From NCBI GenBank assembly GCA_916613615.1, contig OU744721.1:57027247-57091246 (forward strand): DNA of 64,000 bases. Direction: 5' to 3'. The notes under the pieces were generated by a model. It searched no databases. It was given only the letters and a program-made list of their open reading frames with translations, and was not told the origin of the DNA. Position 1 is the first letter of the stretch; each line of letters begins with the position of its first letter. Below, in pieces: positions 1-11,154 of this stretch. The stretch comes from Steromphala cineraria. Its lineage: Eukaryota > Mollusca > Gastropoda > Trochida > Trochidae. Made by a program: the position numbers and the translations under genes.

Positions 1-617
1 TAAAAAAAAAGTAGAATTTCAAGGGCAGATAACTCAAGTCACAGGTCGAAATTTTAAATTTCGCCAAGAAATTTTTTTTACACACTCATTAAGATTTCCA
101 ACGAGCTATCACACTAGTCTGTAGGTATTGCCGTTTGTGAGGAGAAGATTTTCAAAGACGCATACCGTCAGAACCGCGAAATTTCACAAAAGATTCAGTT
201 TTTCGAAAATAGAAAAAAAACTATTTATACGGCCGAAAACTGCTTTGTGCTTAATCGATGGAGAATGTTGTTGCCCACATTTTGGTGAAAGTTTTATGAA
301 GTTATCTCACTTAGTTATTGAGAAATTGAGGCTTGAAATTTCGACTTTAAGGGGAGATAACTCGAAAACGAAATCGAAATTCAAAATTCTAGCTCGCCAC
401 AAATCTAAGTTAGGGGACCCTCTACAACCCCTGAAATGTTCATGCAAATCGTATCACTAATAAGGTCAGAAATGGTGGAACAAAAAAACGTCCAAATAAT
501 AATAATAATAATCCGGACGATAACAATAGGTCTTCAGACTTTCGTCTTGAAGACCTAATAATCCGGACGATAACAATAGGTCTTCAGACTTTCGTCTTGA
601 AGACCTAATAATAATAA
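1..617 (+). repeat. Lb unit, 5' part cut by window edge
   Basis: This is the 3' part of an Lb unit. It contains ACGGCCGAAAACTGC, two GATAACTC motifs and a tail ending in CGTCCAAATAATAAT. Two A-type hairpin cassettes follow, at 528-556 and 578-606, exactly 50 bp apart. The stretch 1-957 is matched almost base for base at 6530-7486. Confidence 0.85.
528..606 (+). repeat. Two A-type hairpin cassettes
   Basis: AGGTCTTCAGAC / loop TTTC / GTCTTGAAGACCT at 528-556 and 578-606. The left arm is one base shorter than the right, leaving one T bulged. Linker ATCCGGACGATAACAAT. Confidence 0.93.
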
Positions 618-1415
618 CTAGGACTGCCGCGGCAGTACTTAGGTCTTCAAGTTCCTGTTTGACCTTCACATACAGTTTGACCTTCACATGCATGTTTGAC
701 CTTCACATGCATGTTTGTTAAAGAGGGTTCAAACATACTAAGCAAAACACCACTTTTCCATATACAAAGTTTGACCCTTGCTCGTGACCGGAAATGACTG
801 TTCGCGAGCGATTTCATTCTTTTATCTTAAAGACCTTGCTGATGTCTAACTGTCATGCAAAAATCATTAAGTTCTAAGGTCTGGTTTTTTAGTTATCTGC
901 CCTTGAAGTTGGTGATTTTGAGATTTTGGTCAACTTTGAAAGGTCACAGCACAAAAAGTATTAAAGTTAGGTCTTACAACTTTACGATTTGAAGAAAACA
1001 ATACCTCAGCTACATTCAGTATGAATTTCAGCTCTGTAGTGCAAGTATTTTCAGAGGAGAAGATTGTCAAAGGCGGGTGGGGTCGGAAACTGTGAAAATT
1101 GCACTAAAAGCAAGATGGCGGCCAAAGCACGTGACCTACGAATTTGTCCTGATTTCCTTTTTTTCATTATTTTTCATTGCGCTTGTTTTAAAAAAAAAAT
1201 TAAGTCTCTAAGTGCATTTTGAAAAAAAAATCAATGTTAAATTTTCGAGTTTGGATTCGACCTGGACCCTTAATGAATGAACCGATTTTGCCCAAAAGCT
1301 TCGCACGTCGATTCCAGGTTAAGAGGTATCTGCATGTCAAGTTTGGGCGAATTTGGAGCAGCCGTTTGGTCAGAATCTTTCTCACAAAAAAAGTACAAAT
1401 AATAATAATAAAAAA
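618..1415 (+). repeat. S unit, no tail cassette
   Basis: C-form palindrome at 624-635, then three TTTGACCTTCACAT repeats with ATGCATG spacers. The body carries an ETS-like ACCGGAAATG at 787-796, a YY1-like CAAGATGGCGGCC at 1111-1123 and an E-box CACGTGACC at 1128-1136. The unit ends in a short (AAT)n that runs straight into the next CTAGG. Confidence 0.88.
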
Positions 1416-3676
1416 CTAGGATTGACGCGTCAATACTTAGGTCTTCAAGATTCCTCTTTGACCTTCACATACTGTTTGACCTTCACATGACTTTTTGTCT
1501 AAGAGGTAAACAGTAGCTAATACATTATCAAAATGACCAAATTCCATTTGACATTCAGTGTTAAAGACTTTTCAGAAAAATTCATCATGGTGGCCAATGT
1601 CAACTATTACACGATTCTTCAGAGAATATTATTCCTAGTAGCAGAAAAAAATTTGGTTAAATTATCTCCCACCGTTTTCGAGATACATGTGATTTAACGT
1701 TGTAATGTAAAGAAAACACTGAAATTTGAAGATTTTTCGACCCCTACTCCATATTGGTCCTTCTAGCTCCTTAACTATCAACATTTTTATGATAAAGTAC
1801 AACATAGCAAAAGTTGTGCTTGGACTGGCGCATGTGAAAATACAATCAATTTTATGATATCTTTCTTGATAAAGAAACTGTAGAACTTTGAAATGTGCTA
1901 AAAATGAGGATTTTCCAAAAATCGCAATATTCAAGGACCGGTCATGGACCGAAAAAAATTGTTCATGACTTGTTGATATTTTTTTCTGTCTACTCATTAC
2001 ATCTGCTTCACAAAACATCAATGATCAAATTTTTATCTTGAGCAGTTTTGAAACTAAAATTCTTAAAGTAAAATAACCCTCGAAAAATGTTAAAATCGAC
2101 GAAAAATGTAAAAAATCTGTTTATGTCCGCATATTTCCTTTAATATCAACTTTTATATAATAATAATCTGTAGTGAATTTGTTCAACAATCATTGTGGAA
2201 CAGAATGCATCAAACAGATTTCTTATTTGACATTCCCTTACAGAGAAATGTCCCTTTGAATGTAACATGAAAAATGATGCTTTTAAAAAATGTCCATTTT
2301 CAAGGGCAGATAACTCACGTTCTAGATCAAAATTCCAAAAAACGGCTCAACAGCCCTCTTCGCAATTCTTTTAGCTTTCATTTGAGCTATCAAACACTGC
2401 TGTGTGTCTTGTCGTTAATGAGGAGATGATTTTCAGAGACGCGTACTGTCAAAATCGCGAAATTGCGCAAAAATTTCAGTTTTTTGAAAATAGCCAAAAA
2501 TCTATTATTACGGCCGAAAACGGCTATGGGTTTATTTGATGGGGAATGTTGATGCCCACATTTTGGTGAAAGTTTTATGCGATTATCTTTCTTAGTTTTC
2601 GAGAAATTGAGTCAATTTTATGATATCTTTCTTGATAAAGAAACTGTAGAACTTTGAAATGTGCTAAAAATGAGGATTTTCCAAAAATCGCAATATTCAA
2701 GGACCGGTCATGGACCGAAAAAAATTGTTCATGACTTGTTGATATTTTTTTCTGTCTACTCATTACATCTGCTTCACAAAACATCAATGATCAAATTTTT
2801 ATCTTGAGCAGTTTTGAAACTAAAATTCTTAAAGTAAAATAACCCTCGAAAAATGTTAAAATCGACGAAAAATGTAAAAAATCTGTTTATGTCCGCATAT
2901 TTCCTTTAATATCAACTTTTATATAATAATAATCTGTAGTGAATTTGTTCAACAATCATTGTGGAACAGAATGCATCAAACAGATTTCTTATTTGACATT
3001 CCCTTACAGAGAAATGTCCCTTTGAATGTAACATGAAAAATGATGCTTTTAAAAAATGTCCATTTTCAAGGGCAGATAACTCACGTTCTAGATCAAAATT
3101 CCAAAAAACGGCTCAACAGCCCTCTTCGCAATTCTTTTAGCTTTCATTTGAGCTATCAAACACTGCTGTGTGTCTTGTCGTTAATGAGGAGATGATTTTC
3201 AGAGACGCGTACTGTCAAAATCGCGAAATTGCGCAAAAATTTCAGTTTTTTGAAAATAGCCAAAAATCTATTATTACGGCCGAAAACGGCTATGGGTTTA
3301 TTTGATGGGGAATGTTGATGCCCACATTTTGGTGAAAGTTTTATGCGATTATCTTTCTTAGTTTTCGAGAAATTGAGGTATGAAGTTTTACCTTCAAAGG
3401 GAGATAACTCAAGCACAAATCGATATTCGAAATTCAAAAGCTTGGCAGAGCCAGTTCAGGTGATACTCTATCAGTCCTGAAAGTTTCATGAAAATACATT
3501 CATTGGAAGGCTCAGAATCACTCTCACAAAATCGTACAAATAATAATAATAATAATAATAAAAATCCGGATAAGAACAATAGGTCTTCCAGACGTAGTCT
3601 TGAAGACCTAAAAACTTGAAGAAAACGGATAAAAACAATAGGTCTTCCAGACTTTGTCTTGAAGACCTAATAATAA
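1416..3676 (+). repeat. L unit with 766-bp internal duplication
   Basis: T-form palindrome at 1422-1433, CAAGA head arm, L body. The segment 1846-2611 is repeated at 2612-3377, making this unit 2.26 kb. The tail has a D cassette at 3581-3609 and a C-variant at 3640-3668. Without the duplication, the unit is nearly identical to the one at 46804-48177, 45 kb away. Confidence 0.88.
1846..3377 (+). repeat. 766-bp tandem duplication inside one unit
   Basis: 1846-2611 equals 2612-3377. The join is GAAATTGAG to TCAATTTTATG, with no clear microhomology, so a slipped or end-joined event is likely. Confidence 0.92.
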
Positions 3677-3718
3677 CTAGGACTGCCGCGGCAGTACTTA
3701 GGTCTTCAAGATTCCTGT

Positions 3719-3776
3719 TTGACCTTCACATACTGTTTGACCTTCACATGCATGTTTGACCTTCACATGCATGTTT
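3719..3776 (+). promoter_or_regulatory. Tandem TTTGACCTTCACAT head repeats (example)
   Basis: Three copies at 18-19 bp spacing in S heads and two in L and M heads. The reverse complement TGAAGGTCA fits the extended half-site TNAAGGTCA bound by monomeric nuclear receptors (ERR/SF-1 type). The last two copies in S heads are separated by ATGCATG. Confidence 0.35.
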
Positions 3777-4170
3777 GTTAAAGAGGTTTAAACCATACAG
3801 ACCAAAACATGACTTTTTAAAATGTAAAGTTTGACCCGTCCTCCTGACCGGAAGTGACTGTTCGCGAGCGATTTTATTCTTTTAACTTAAAGACCTTGCT
3901 GATGTCTAACTCTCATGCAAAAATCATTAAGTTCTAAGGTCTGGTTTTTGAGTTATCTGACCTTGAAGTTGGTGATTTTCAGATTTTGGTCAACTTTGAA
4001 AGGTCACAGCACAAAAAGTATTAAGGTTAGGTCTTACAACTTTACGATTTGAAGAAAACAATACCTCAGCTACATTCAGTATGAATTTCAGCTCTGTAGT
4101 GCAAGTATCTTCAGAGGAGAAGATTGTCAAAGGTGGGTGGGGTCGGAAACGATGAAAATTGCACTAAAAG

Positions 4171-4196
4171 CAAGATGGCGGCCGAACCACGTGACC
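4171..4196 (+). promoter_or_regulatory. YY1-like site plus E-box in S/M bodies (example)
   Basis: CAAGATGGCGGCC contains the YY1 core AAGATGGCGGC; four bases later comes CACGTGACC, a bHLH-ZIP (USF/MITF type) E-box. The pair with its 4-bp spacing occurs in every S, M, X and L-to-S hybrid body seen, with small core changes in some. In S units an ETS-like ACCGGAA(A/G)TG lies about 325 bp upstream. Motif matches are visible; promoter activity is inference. Confidence 0.35.
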
Positions 4197-4536
4197 TACG
4201 AATTTGCCATGATTTACTTTTTTTCATTATTTTTCATTGCGCTTCTTTTAAAAAAAATTTAAGTCTCTAAGTGCATTTTTAAAAAAAAATCAATGTTAAA
4301 TTTTCGACTTTGGATTCGAACTGGACCTTTAATGTACGAGTCGATTTTGCCCAAAAGCTTCGCATGTCGATTCCAGGTTAAGAGGTATCTCCATGTCAAG
4401 TTTGGGCGAAATTGGAGCAGCCGTTTGGTCAGAATCGTTCTCACAAAAAAAGTACAAATAATAATAATAATAATAATAAACTTGAAGAAATCGGATAAAA
4501 ACAATAGGTCTTCACGACTTTGTCTTGAAGACCTAA

Positions 4537-5787
4537 CTAGGATTGACGCGTCAATACTTAGGTCTTCAAGATTCCTCTTTGACCTTCACATGCTGTTTGA
4601 CCTTCACATGACTTTTTGTCTAAGAGGGCTTGTTTATCCACATACAAAGATGTATGTCGTGTTTTGATAACTCAATTAGTAATGGAGAAATGAATTTTGG
4701 AACTTTATTGAAAACACTGAAATTTGAAGATTTTTAGACCCCTACTCCATGTTGGTCCTTCTAGCTCCTTAACTATCAACATTTTTATGATAAAGTGTAA
4801 CATAGCAAAAGTTGTGCCTGATATAGCGCATGTAAAACTACAATCAATTTAAAGATATGTTTCTGTGTAAAGTAACTGTGGAACTTTGAAATGTGCCAAA
4901 AATGAGGATTTTCAAAAATCAGCAATATTCAAGGACAGGTCATGGACAGAAAAAAAATTATCACGACTTGTTCATATTTTTTACTTGTTACTCAATGCAT
5001 CTGCTTCACAAAACATCAACTATAAAATTTCTATCTGTAGCAGTTTTGAAACTAAAATTCTCAAAGTAAAATAACCCTCGAAAAATGTTAAAATCGCCGA
5101 AAAATGTAAAAAGTCTCTTCATGTCCACATATTTCCTTTAATATCAACTTTTATATGATCATGATCTGTAGTGAATTTGTTCAACTATCATTGTAGAACA
5201 GAATGCATCAAACAGATTTCTTATTTGACATTTCCTTACAGAGTAACCTCCCTTTGAAAGTAACACGAAATATGACCCTTCAAAAAAATGTTGAATTTCA
5301 AGGACAGATAACTCAAGTCACAGGTCGAAATTTAAAATTTCGCCCAGAAATTTTTCTTACACACTCATTTAGCTTTCTAACGAGCTATCACACTCGTCTG
5401 TAAGTATTGCCGTTTGTGAGGAGAAGATTTTTAAAGACGCGTACCGTCAGAACCGTGAAATTTCACAAAATTTTCAGTTTTTCGAAAATAGCAAAAAATC
5501 TATTTATACGGCCGAACACCGCTATGGGCTTCATCGATAGGGAATGTTGTTGTCCACATTTTGGTGAAAGTTTTATGAGATTATCTCCCATAGTAACCGA
5601 TAAATTGAGGTTTGAAGTTTTGACTTTAAGGGGAGATAACTCAAAAACAAAATCGAAATTCGAAAATCTGGCTCGACACAAATCTAAGTTAGGGGACCCT
5701 CTACAACCCCTGAAATTTTCATGCAAATCCTATCACTAATAAGGTCAGAAATGGTGGAACAAAAAAACGTCCAAATAATAATAATAA
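4537..5787 (+). repeat. Lb unit with shortened 5' part
   Basis: T-form palindrome at 4543-4554. After GTCTAAGAGG the sequence jumps to GCTTGTTTATCCACATAC, which in the longer Lc units lies about 300 bp further in. The 3' half is Lb type, ending in GTCCAAATAATAAT with no cassette. Confidence 0.85.
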
Positions 5788-7146
5788 CTAGGATTGACGC
5801 GTCAATACTTAGGTCTTCAAGATTCCTCTTTGACCTTCACACAGTGTTTGACCTTCACATGACTTTTTGTCTAAGAGGTCTTGTTTATCCACATACAAAG
5901 ATGTATGTTTTGTGTTGATAACTTAAATAGTAGTGAAGGAATGAATGTTGGAACTTTATGAATACACTGAAATTTGAAGATTTTTTTACCCCTACTCCAT
6001 GTTGGTCCTTCTAGTTCCTTAACTATCACAATTTTAATGATAAAGTGCAACACAGAAAAAGTTGTGCTTGGAATAACACATGTAAAACTACAATCAATTT
6101 AAAGATATCTTTCATAATAAAGAAACTGTGGACCTTTAAAATGTGCCAAAAATGAGGATTTTCCAAAAATTGCAATATTGAAGGACCGGTCATGGACAGA
6201 AAAAAATTAATCATGACTTGTTGACATTTTTTTCTGTCTAATCAGTACATCTGCTTCACAAAACATCAACAATAAAATTTCTATCTGTAACAGTTTTGAA
6301 ACTAAAATTCTCAAAGTAAAATAACCCTCTAAAAATGTTAAAATCGTCGAAAAATGTAAAAAATCTCTTTATGTCCGCATAGTTTCTTTATTATCAAATT
6401 TTTTATAATAATGAACTGAAGTGAACTTGTTCAACTATCTTTGTAGAAATGAATGCATTAAACAGACCTCATTTTTGACATTTCCTTACAGAGTAATGTC
6501 CCTTTGAACGTAACACGAAAAATGATCCTTAAAAAAAAAGTAGAATTTCAAGGGCAGATAACTCAAGTCACAGGTCGAAATTTTAAATTTCGCCAAGAAA
6601 TTTTTTTTACACACTCATTAAGATTTCCAACGAGCTATCACACTAGTCTGTAGGTATTGCCGTTTGTGAGGAGAAGATTTTCAAAGACGCATACCGTCAG
6701 AACCGCGAAATTTCACAAAAGATTCAGTTTTTCGAAAATAGAAAAAAAACTATTTATACGGCCGAAAACTGCTTTGTGCTTAATCGATGGAGAATGTTGT
6801 TGCCCACATTTTGGTGAAAGTTTTATGAAGTTATCTCACTTAGTTATTGAGAAATTGAGGCTTGAAATTTCGACTTTAAGGGGAGATAACTCGAAAACGA
6901 AATCGAAATTCAAAATTCTAGCTCGCCACAAATCTAAGTTAGGGGACCCTCTACAACCCCTGAAATGTTCATGCAAATCGTATCACTAATAAGGTCAGAA
7001 ATGGTGGAACAAAAAAACGTCCAAATAATAATAATAATAATCCGGACGATAACAATAGGTCTTCAGACTTTCGTCTTGAAGACCTAATAATCCGGACGAT
7101 AACAATAGGTCTTCAGACTTTCGTCTTGAAGACCTAATAATAATAA
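5788..7146 (+). repeat. Lb unit with shortened 5' part, two A cassettes
   Basis: T-form palindrome at 5794-5805, CAAGA head arm. It has the same 5' shortening as the preceding unit. From about 6530 it is a copy of the window's first kilobase. Tail: A cassettes at 7057-7085 and 7107-7135. Confidence 0.86.
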
Positions 7147-8124
7147 CTAGGACTGCCGCGGCAGTACTTAGGTCTTCAAGTTCCTGTTTGACCTTCACAT
7201 ACAGTTTGACCTTCACATGCATGTTTGACCTTCACATGCATGTTTGTTAAAGAGGGTTCAAACATACTAAGCAAAACACCACTTTTCCATATACAAAGTT
7301 TGACCCTTGCTCGTGACCGGAAATGACTGTTCGCGAGCGATTTCATTCTTTTATCTTAAAGACCTTGCTGATGTCTAACTGTCATGCAAAAATCATTAAG
7401 TTCTAAGGTCTGGTTTTTTAGTTATCTGCCCTTGAAGTTGGTGATTTTGAGATTTTGGTCAACTTTGAAAGGTCACAGCACAAAAAGTATTAAGGTTAGG
7501 TCTTACAACTTTACGATTTAAAGAAAACAATACCTCAGCTACATTCAGTATGAATTTCAGCTCTGTAGTGCAAGTATCTTCAGAGGAGAAGATTGTCAAA
7601 GGTGGGTGGGGTCGGAAACGATGAAAATTGCACTAAAAGCAAGATGGCGGCCGAACCACGTGACCTACGAATTTGCCATGATTTACTTTTTTTCATTATT
7701 TTTCATTGCGCTTCTTTTAAAAAAAATTTAAGTCTCTAAGTGCATTTTTAAAAAAAAATCAATGTTAAATTTTCGACTTTGGATTCGAACTGGACCTTTA
7801 ATGTACGAGTCGATTTTGCCCAAAAGCTTCGCATGTCGATTCCAGGTTAAGAGGTATCTCCATGTCAAGTTTGGGCGAAATTGGAGCAGCCGTTTGGTCA
7901 GAATCGTTCTCACAAAAAAAGTACAAATAATAATAATAATAATAATAAACTTGAAGAAATCGGATAAAAACAATAGGTCTTCACGACTTTGTCTTGAAGA
8001 CCTAATAATAAACTTGAAGAAATCGGATAAAAACAATAGGTCTTCACGACTTTGTCTTGAAGACCTAAAAATCCGGATAAGAACAATAGGTCTTCCAGAC
8101 GTAGTCTTGAAGACCTAATAATAA
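7147..8124 (+). repeat. Chimeric S unit, cassettes C, C, D
   Basis: C-form palindrome at 7153-7164. The 5' part copies the S unit at 618, and from about 7486 the sequence follows the S unit at 3677 instead (offset 3469). YY1-like site at 7640-7652 and E-box at 7657-7665. Tail hairpins at 7975-8003, 8038-8066 and 8088-8116. Confidence 0.87.
7975..8116 (+). repeat. Hairpin cassettes C, C, D
   Basis: C: AGGTCTTCACGAC / TTT / GTCTTGAAGACCT; D: AGGTCTTCCAGAC / GTA / GTCTTGAAGACCT. Each stem has one mismatch. The same C, C, D set recurs at 9524-9665. Confidence 0.93.
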
Positions 8125-9673
8125 CTAGGATTGACGCGTCAATACTTAGGTCTTCAAGATTCCTCTTTGAACTTCACATACTGTTTGACTTTCACATGAC
8201 TTTTTGTCTAAGAGGTAAACAGTAGCTAATACATTATCAAAATGACCAAATTCCACTTGACATTCAGTGTTAAAGACTTTTCAGAAAAATTCATCATGTA
8301 GCCAATGTCAGCTATGACACCATTCTTCAGAGAATATTATTCCTAGTAGCAGAAAAAAATTTGGTTAAATTATCTCTCACCGTTTTCGAGATACATGTGA
8401 TTTAACGTTGTAAAGTAAAGAAAACACTGAAATTTGAAGATTGTTTTACCCCTACTCCATGTTGGTCCTTCTATCTCCTTAACTATAAAAAATTTTATGA
8501 TAGAGTACAACATAGCTAAAGTTGTGCTTGGAATGGCGCATGTGAAAATACAATCAATTTAATGATAACTTTCTTAATAAAGAAACTGTGGAACTGTGAA
8601 ATGTGCTAAAAATGAGGATTTTCCAAAAATCGCAATATTCAAGGACCGGTCATGGACCGAAAAAAATTGTTCATGACTTGTTGATATTTTTTTCTGTCTA
8701 CTCATTACATCTGCTTCACAAAACATCAATGATAAAATTTCTATCTGTAACAATTTTGAAACGAAAATTCTCAAAGTAAAATAACCCTCGATAAATGTTA
8801 AAGTCGCCGAAAAATGTAAAAAATCTCTTTATGTCCACATATTTCCTTTAATATCAAATTTTATATAATAATAATCTGAAGTGACTCTGTTCAACAATCA
8901 TTGTGGAACAGAATGCATCAAACAGATTTCTTATTTGACATTCCCTTACAGAGTAATGTCCCTTTGAACGTAACATGAAAAATGATGCTTTTAAAAAATG
9001 TCCATTTTCAAGGGCAGATAACTCGCGTTCTAGATCAAAATTAAAAAAAACGGCTCGCTACTTTCTTGGCAGTTCTTTTAGCTTTTATTTAAGCTATCAA
9101 ACTCTGCTCTATGTCTTGTCGTTAATGAGGAGATAGTTTTCAAAGACGAGCACTGTCAACATCGCGAAATTGCGCCAAAATTTCAGTTTTTGGAAAATAG
9201 CCAAAAATCTATTATTACGGCCGAAAACGGCTATGTGTTTATTCGATGGGGAATGTTGATGCCCACATTTTGGTGAAAGTTTTGTGCGGTTATCTTTCTT
9301 AGTTTTCGAGAAATGGAGGTATGAAGTTTCAACTTCAAAGGGAGATAACTCAAGCACAAATCGAAATTCGATTTTCAAAAGCTTCGCACGTCGATTCCAG
9401 GGTACGGGCTATCTGCATGCCAAGTTTTGTCAAATTTGGAGCAGCCGTTTGGTCAGAATCGTTTCAACAAAAAAAGTACAAATAATAATAATAATAAACT
9501 TGAAGAAATCGGATAAAAACAATAGGTCTTCACGACTTTGTCTTGAAGACCTAATAATAAACTTGAAGAAATCGGATAAAAACAATAGGTCTTCACGACT
9601 TTGTCTTGAAGACCTAAAAATCCGGATAAGAACAATAGGTCTTCCAGACGTAGTCTTGAAGACCTAATAATAA
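8125..9673 (+). repeat. L unit with S-type tail, cassettes C, C, D
   Basis: T-form palindrome at 8131-8142, CAAGA arm. The L body runs to about 9375, then at CAAAAGCTTCGCACG (9376-9390) the sequence becomes an S tail (TTTGGAGCAGCCGTTTGG). Hairpins at 9524-9552, 9587-9615 and 9637-9665. It is duplicated in tandem as the next unit with a 1549-bp offset. Confidence 0.87.
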
Positions 9674-11154
9674 CTAGGATTGACGCGTCAATACTTAGGT
9701 CTTCAAGATTCCTCTTTGAACTTCACATACTGTTTGACTTTCACATGACTTTTTGTCTAAGAGGTAAACAGTAGCTAATACATTATCAAAATGACCAAAT
9801 TCCACTTGACATTCAGTGTTAAAGACTTTTCAGAAAAATTCATCATGTAGCCAATGTCAGCTATGACACCATTCTTCAGAGAATATTATTCCTAGTAGCA
9901 GAAAAAAATTTGGTTAAATTATCTCTCACCGTTTTCGAGATACATGTGATTTAACGTTGTAAAGTAAAGAAAACACTGAAATTTGAAGATTGTTTTACCC
10001 CTACTCCATGTTGGTCCTTCTATCTCCTTAACTATAAAAAATTTTATGATAGAGTACAACATAGCTAAAGTTGTGCTTGGAATGGCGCATGTGAAAATAC
10101 AATCAATTTAATGATAACTTTCTTAATAAAGAAACTGTGGAACTGTGAAATGTGCTAAAAATGAGGATTTTCCAAAAATCGCAATATTCAAGGACCGGTC
10201 ATGGACCGAAAAAAATTGTTCATGACTTGTTGATATTTTTTTCTGTCTACTCATTACATCTGCTTCACAAAACATCAATGATAAAATTTCTATCTGTAAC
10301 AATTTTGAAACGAAAATTCTCAAAGTAAAATAACCCTCGATAAATGTTAAAGTCGCCGAAAAATGTAAAAAATCTCTTTATGTCCACATATTTCCTTTAA
10401 TATCAAATTTTATATAATAATAATCTGAAGTGACTCTGTTCAACAATCATTGTGGAACAGAATGCATCAAACAGATTTCTTATTTGACATTCCCTTACAG
10501 AGTAATGTCCCTTTGAACGTAACATGAAAAATGATGCTTTTAAAAAATGTCCATTTTCAAGGGCAGATAACTCGCGTTCTAGATCAAAATTAAAAAAAAC
10601 GGCTCGCTACTTTCTTGGCAGTTCTTTTAGCTTTTATTTAAGCTATCAAACTCTGCTCTATGTCTTGTCGTTAATGAGGAGATAGTTTTCAAAGACGAGC
10701 ACTGTCAACATCGCGAAATTGCGCCAAAATTTCAGTTTTTGGAAAATAGCCAAAAATCTATTATTACGGCCGAAAACGGCTATGTGTTTATTCGATGGGG
10801 AATGTTGATGCCCACATTTTGGTGAAAGTTTTGTGCGGTTATCTTTCTTAGTTTTCGAGAAATGGAGGTATGAAGTTTCAACTTCAAAGGGAGATAACTC
10901 AAGCACAAATCGAAATTCGATTTTCAAAAGCTTCGCACGTCGATTCCAGGGTACGGGCTATCTGCATGCCAAGTTTTGTCAAATTTGGAGCAGCCGTTTG
11001 GTCAGAATCGTTTCAACAAAAAAAGTACAAATAATAATAATAATAAACTTGAAGAAATCGGATAAAAACAATAGGTCTTCACGACTTTGTCTTGAAGACC
11101 TAATAAAAATCCGGATAAGAACAATAGGTCTTTGACTTTCGTCTGAAGACCTAA
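9674..11154 (+). repeat. Tandem copy of previous L/S-tail unit, cassettes C, B
   Basis: T-form palindrome at 9680-9691. The body is essentially identical to 8125-9673 (offset 1549), so this is a very recent duplication. The tail differs after its first cassette: C at 11073-11101, then B at 11126-11152. Confidence 0.88.

Larger units (their letters stand above)
3677..4536 (+). repeat. S unit, one C cassette
   Basis: C-form palindrome at 3683-3694. A consensus-quality ETS site ACCGGAAGTG lies at 3847-3856, a YY1-like site at 4171-4183 and an E-box at 4188-4196. The tail has one C cassette at 4506-4534, which abuts the next CTAGG with two bases between. Confidence 0.88.

Noticed and set aside
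528..606. Integron attC sites
   Set aside because: The imperfect hairpins look similar, but there are no cassette genes, no integrase and no attC core consensus in a eukaryotic repeat array.
1434..1446. Telomere-like TTAGG in the head arm
   Set aside because: It occurs once per unit as part of TTAGGTCTTC and is never tandemly repeated.
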